This document shows positions 5,927 to 7,554 of a DNA stretch of 7,554 nt, piece after piece (positions within the stretch are counted from its first letter, which is position 1; every line of letters starts with the position of its first letter). Made by a program: the position numbers and the translations under genes. Source of the DNA: Rhodospirillales bacterium (GTDB lineage Bacteria; Pseudomonadota; Alphaproteobacteria; Rhodospirillales; 2-02-FULL-58-16). The notes beneath the pieces were generated by a model. The model was not told where the DNA came from. It ran no database searches and worked only from the letters and a program-made list of their open reading frames with translations. The stretch is taken from contig JAJFIG010000200.1 in assembly GCA_021775195.1 (NCBI GenBank), positions 1 through 7,554 of the forward strand, given 5' to 3'.

Positions 5927-6819
5927 AAACTGAAGGCGTTGGATGCGCGATCGGTGCGGTCGCTGTCTGGTCGACGAACGCGCTTGCCGCGAAATTCGCC
6001 CTGACAGAATTAACTGCCGCCCAGGTCCTCGCGCTTCAGTTCTTTGGCGCCGTGGCAACAATCGTCATATGTCGAACGTTGACAAAGGGGGGGACGAAAA
6101 ACAAATTCGTCTTCCCCGGCGTTCAACCGATTGTCGTAAGCATCATCGGCCTTGTCGGAACCATCTCCCTTCAGTATCTCGCTTTCGCCTCGGCACCCAT
6201 TATCGCCGCCAATATTCTTGCCTACGGTTGGCCGATGTTCATTGCCATCTGGTATGGCTTGAGCCGGTGGTCCGTGCGTGGACTGGGTTTCTTTGCCTTC
6301 TCCGTCGTTGGTTTCACCGGGGTTACACTCATTTTTGTCGACGGCAACGCGCTCACGTATTCAGGCGAATATTTGGCCGGATACCTATACGCCCTGGGTT
6401 CGGCAGTTTGCATGGCGTATTTCACTGTCGCGGTTTCCCGTTTCCCGAACGCGAATACCGACGCTTTCCTGGTCGCCGCCATCTGCGGAACCCTGATAAC
6501 CGGTGTTGTCGCTTTTGCCGGCGAAAGTTCGTGGCCTTCAGTTCCCTATCTATTCACGGGCATCTACATCGGCATCGGGCCGTTGGCCATCGGGTATTAC
6601 TTGTGGACCCGCGCGATGACCCAGGGCGAAGCCGCGCGGGTCGCCCATATAGGTTACCTCACGCCCCTTCTTTCCACCGGCCTCCTGCTCGCAACCGGTG
6701 AGACCTTCACCGCCCATTCTCTGATCGGTGCCGTCCTGGTAATCGGCGCCAGCACCGGAGTTCTCGTCTACCAGGACGATCAACAGGCATCGACACGCCT
6801 GTCGGGTCGTACCGCGTAA
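5923..6819 (+). CDS. DMT superfamily (EamA domain) transporter
   Basis: An inner-membrane transporter of 298 residues with about ten predicted helices in two EamA repeats (about 5-139 and 151-283). Repeat 1 opens AIGAVAVWSTNALAAKFAL; helices follow around 34-52, 68-88, 92-111 and 119-139. Repeat 2 runs from GYLYALGSAVCMAYFTVAV through ICGTLITGVVAF, IGPLAIGYYLWTRAM, the typical HIGYLTPLLSTGLLL and IGAVLVIGASTGVLV. The cytoplasmic tail is short and polar. Drug/metabolite family members mostly export amino acids, metabolites or drugs; the substrate here is unknown. ATG 5923 is used because it overlaps the oxygenase stop by four bases (ATGA), indicating translational coupling; an in-frame start at 5851 would overlap the oxygenase heavily. 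The pairing suggests that it exports or imports the product or substrate of the oxygenase. Two small genes follow after 44 bp, probably in the same transcript. Confidence 0.93.
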   Translation: MKTEGVGCAIGAVAVWSTNALAAKFALTELTAAQVLALQFFGAVATIVICRTLTKGGTKNKFVFPGVQPIVVSIIGLVGTISLQYLAFASAPIIAANILAYGWPMFIAIWYGLSRWSVRGLGFFAFSVVGFTGVTLIFVDGNALTYSGEYLAGYLYALGSAVCMAYFTVAVSRFPNANTDAFLVAAICGTLITGVVAFAGESSWPSVPYLFTGIYIGIGPLAIGYYLWTRAMTQGEAARVAHIGYLTPLLSTGLLLATGETFTAHSLIGAVLVIGASTGVLVYQDDQQASTRLSGRTA

Positions 6820-6850
6820 CAACAAAACCCAACGAAAAGCCTTCACGGCG

Positions 6851-6855
6851 AGGAG
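6851..6855 (+). promoter_or_regulatory. Strong ribosome binding site of the first small gene
   Basis: AGGAG (within GCGAGGAGA) lies 8 bases before ATG 6864. It is the best ribosome site on the plus strand of this window and supports the small frame as a real gene. Confidence 0.8.
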
Positions 6856-6863
6856 AAAATCAC

Positions 6864-7067
6864 ATGAACAACGACGAATTCGCAAAAGTGAAAGCAATCA
6901 AGGCATGCCTGGAGTCCCTGCACTCCGACACCCTGGACGCCAACCTGTCGCTGGCGGCACACCTCATTCAAGTAACCATCGAGGAACTGGACGACACCAT
7001 CAACAGCGAGAGCGACAAACGAACGTTTATGAATTCAGGATTCAACCGCATCGGGCTACCACACTGA
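6864..7067 (+). CDS. Small acidic hypothetical protein (67 residues)
   Basis: Not recognised as a named family. The product is short, cytoplasmic and acidic, with two likely helices: about 4-21 (DEFAKVKAIKACLESLHS) and 25-45 (LDANLSLAAHLIQVTIEEL), then a polar tail ending GFNRIGLPH. No signal peptide, membrane segment or metal-binding cysteine pattern is present (one Cys). The pattern of a hydrophobic helix ending LI-x3-IEEL resembles many small alphaproteobacterial proteins of unknown role. It begins 44 bp after the transporter gene with a strong ribosome site (AGGAG, 8-base spacing) and is followed after 19 bp by a second small gene. It may share the oxygenase-transporter transcript; no promoter or terminator was seen in the gap. 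Reality of the gene is well supported; function is unknown. Confidence 0.75.
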   Translation: MNNDEFAKVKAIKACLESLHSDTLDANLSLAAHLIQVTIEELDDTINSESDKRTFMNSGFNRIGLPH

Positions 7068-7086
7068 TTAGACGGGTGAATGTCCA

Positions 7087-7293
7087 ATGTACGAACAGTC
7101 CACAAACCCGAACGACCACGATATCTGGCGCGCTGCCCTTTTGTATGTCGGCCTCTATGGCGATGAAGCGATGGAATACGCCTACGACCAGCGAAGCCAG
7201 GAATACAGCCTCGACAAGAAGGAAACCTGGGAACGGATAATGTCCAAGATCGGAGAACTCCTCGATTCGGATCCCGGTCGCACGATTCAATAA
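7087..7293 (+). CDS. Small acidic hypothetical protein with YGDEA motif (68 residues)
   Basis: A cytoplasmic, helical small protein. Its layout DIWRAALLYVGLYGDEAMEY, then a charged linker (YDQRSQEYSLDKKE), then TWERIMSKIGELLDS matches from memory a widespread type of 60-80 residue alphaproteobacterial hypothetical protein: an N-terminal W-x-A helix, Y/H-G-D/E-D/E-A, a variable middle and a second helix starting with Trp. I know of no assigned function for that type. Start ATG 7087 is 19 bp after the preceding small gene and has only a weak upstream purine stretch (GGGTGAA), so translation may depend on the gene ahead. Coding is supported by the conserved-looking pattern and compact spacing. 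Confidence 0.78.
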   Translation: MYEQSTNPNDHDIWRAALLYVGLYGDEAMEYAYDQRSQEYSLDKKETWERIMSKIGELLDSDPGRTIQ

Positions 7294-7416
7294 CGCGTCG
7301 CCACCACTGGACAACAAGCAATTGGAAAATCGGGATGATCACCAACTCCAGCCACCGCCAACTTCGTGATTGATATCGGCCCGACGCCGACACCTGACCA
7401 TCACACGGGACACCGC

Positions 7417-7554
7417 ATGAACAAACGTGACGTTTACCGACTTACCAGCGTAGTCCTGGTGTGCGTGTTTGGACTCTCCGCCATGTGGGAGTTTCTGCTG
7501 GCGGATTATTTCTCGGGTTGGCACAGCACCGGTTTCAAAGGTGATCCGGTGGCG
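7417..7554 (+). CDS. N-terminus of a membrane protein, cut by the window end
   Basis: ATG 7417 opens a frame that runs to the last base (46 codons seen). GGGA at 7407-7410 is a fair ribosome site 6 bases upstream. The product begins MNKRDVYRLTS, a positively charged cytoplasmic end. One hydrophobic helix follows, about residues 9-30 (SVVLVCVFGLSAMWEFLL), then a polar stretch, ADYFSGWHSTGFKGDPVA, expected outside the membrane. This is the common start of a single- or multi-pass sensor such as a histidine kinase or GGDEF protein, but the visible part is too short to say. It is separated by 123 bp from the previous gene; that gap (7294-7416) holds nothing I can identify. Confidence 0.65.
   Translation, partial: MNKRDVYRLTSVVLVCVFGLSAMWEFLLADYFSGWHSTGFKGDPVA

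Noticed and set aside
5943..6701. 252-codon plus-strand frame overlapping the transporter
   Set aside because: Out-of-frame reading of the transporter gene, very rich in Arg, Cys and His; no domain.

Overview
The window looks like chromosomal DNA of an alphaproteobacterium, probably Rhodospirillales-like. The evidence is a member of the TIGR02186 / Alph_Pro_TM family (known essentially from Alphaproteobacteria), an alphaproteobacterial-style XRE regulator (motif GLTFQQIQKYERG plus a C-terminal VRAYY...VRARMFELVK segment), and GC-rich coding sequence. No rRNA, tRNA, CRISPR array, transposase or integrase was seen.

Layout. (1) 1-1269, + strand: the 3' part of an exported, membrane-anchored TIGR02186 protein, then a universal stress protein; this is a compact pair. 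(2) 1309-1965, - strand: ribulose-phosphate 3-epimerase (rpe), convergent with the stress gene across a 39-bp gap holding a GC palindrome. (3) 2194-3850, + strand: an XRE regulator followed after 40 bp by a class I SAM-dependent methyltransferase with a long C-terminal part of unknown role. (4) 3994-4881, - strand: a GcvA-like LysR regulator. (5) 4882-5220: a markedly AT-rich stretch (about 37% GC by hand count) between the LysR gene and the next gene, with a strong 25-bp dyad. (6) 5042-7293, + strand: a predicted 2-oxoglutarate/Fe(II) oxygenase, a DMT/EamA transporter whose start overlaps the oxygenase stop (ATGA), and two small acidic proteins. (7) 7417 to the window end: the N-terminus of a membrane protein.

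The least ordinary part is region 4-6. A LysR regulator is divergent from a translationally coupled oxygenase-transporter pair, and an AT-rich intergenic segment carries an operator-like dyad. The simplest reading is a regulated unit in which the oxygenase modifies a small molecule and the transporter moves it. The substrate cannot be read from the sequence. The oxygenase also ends in a diverged tandem duplication of about 25 residues and has an uncertain, AT-rich N-terminus. The rest of the window is ordinary housekeeping and regulatory content.
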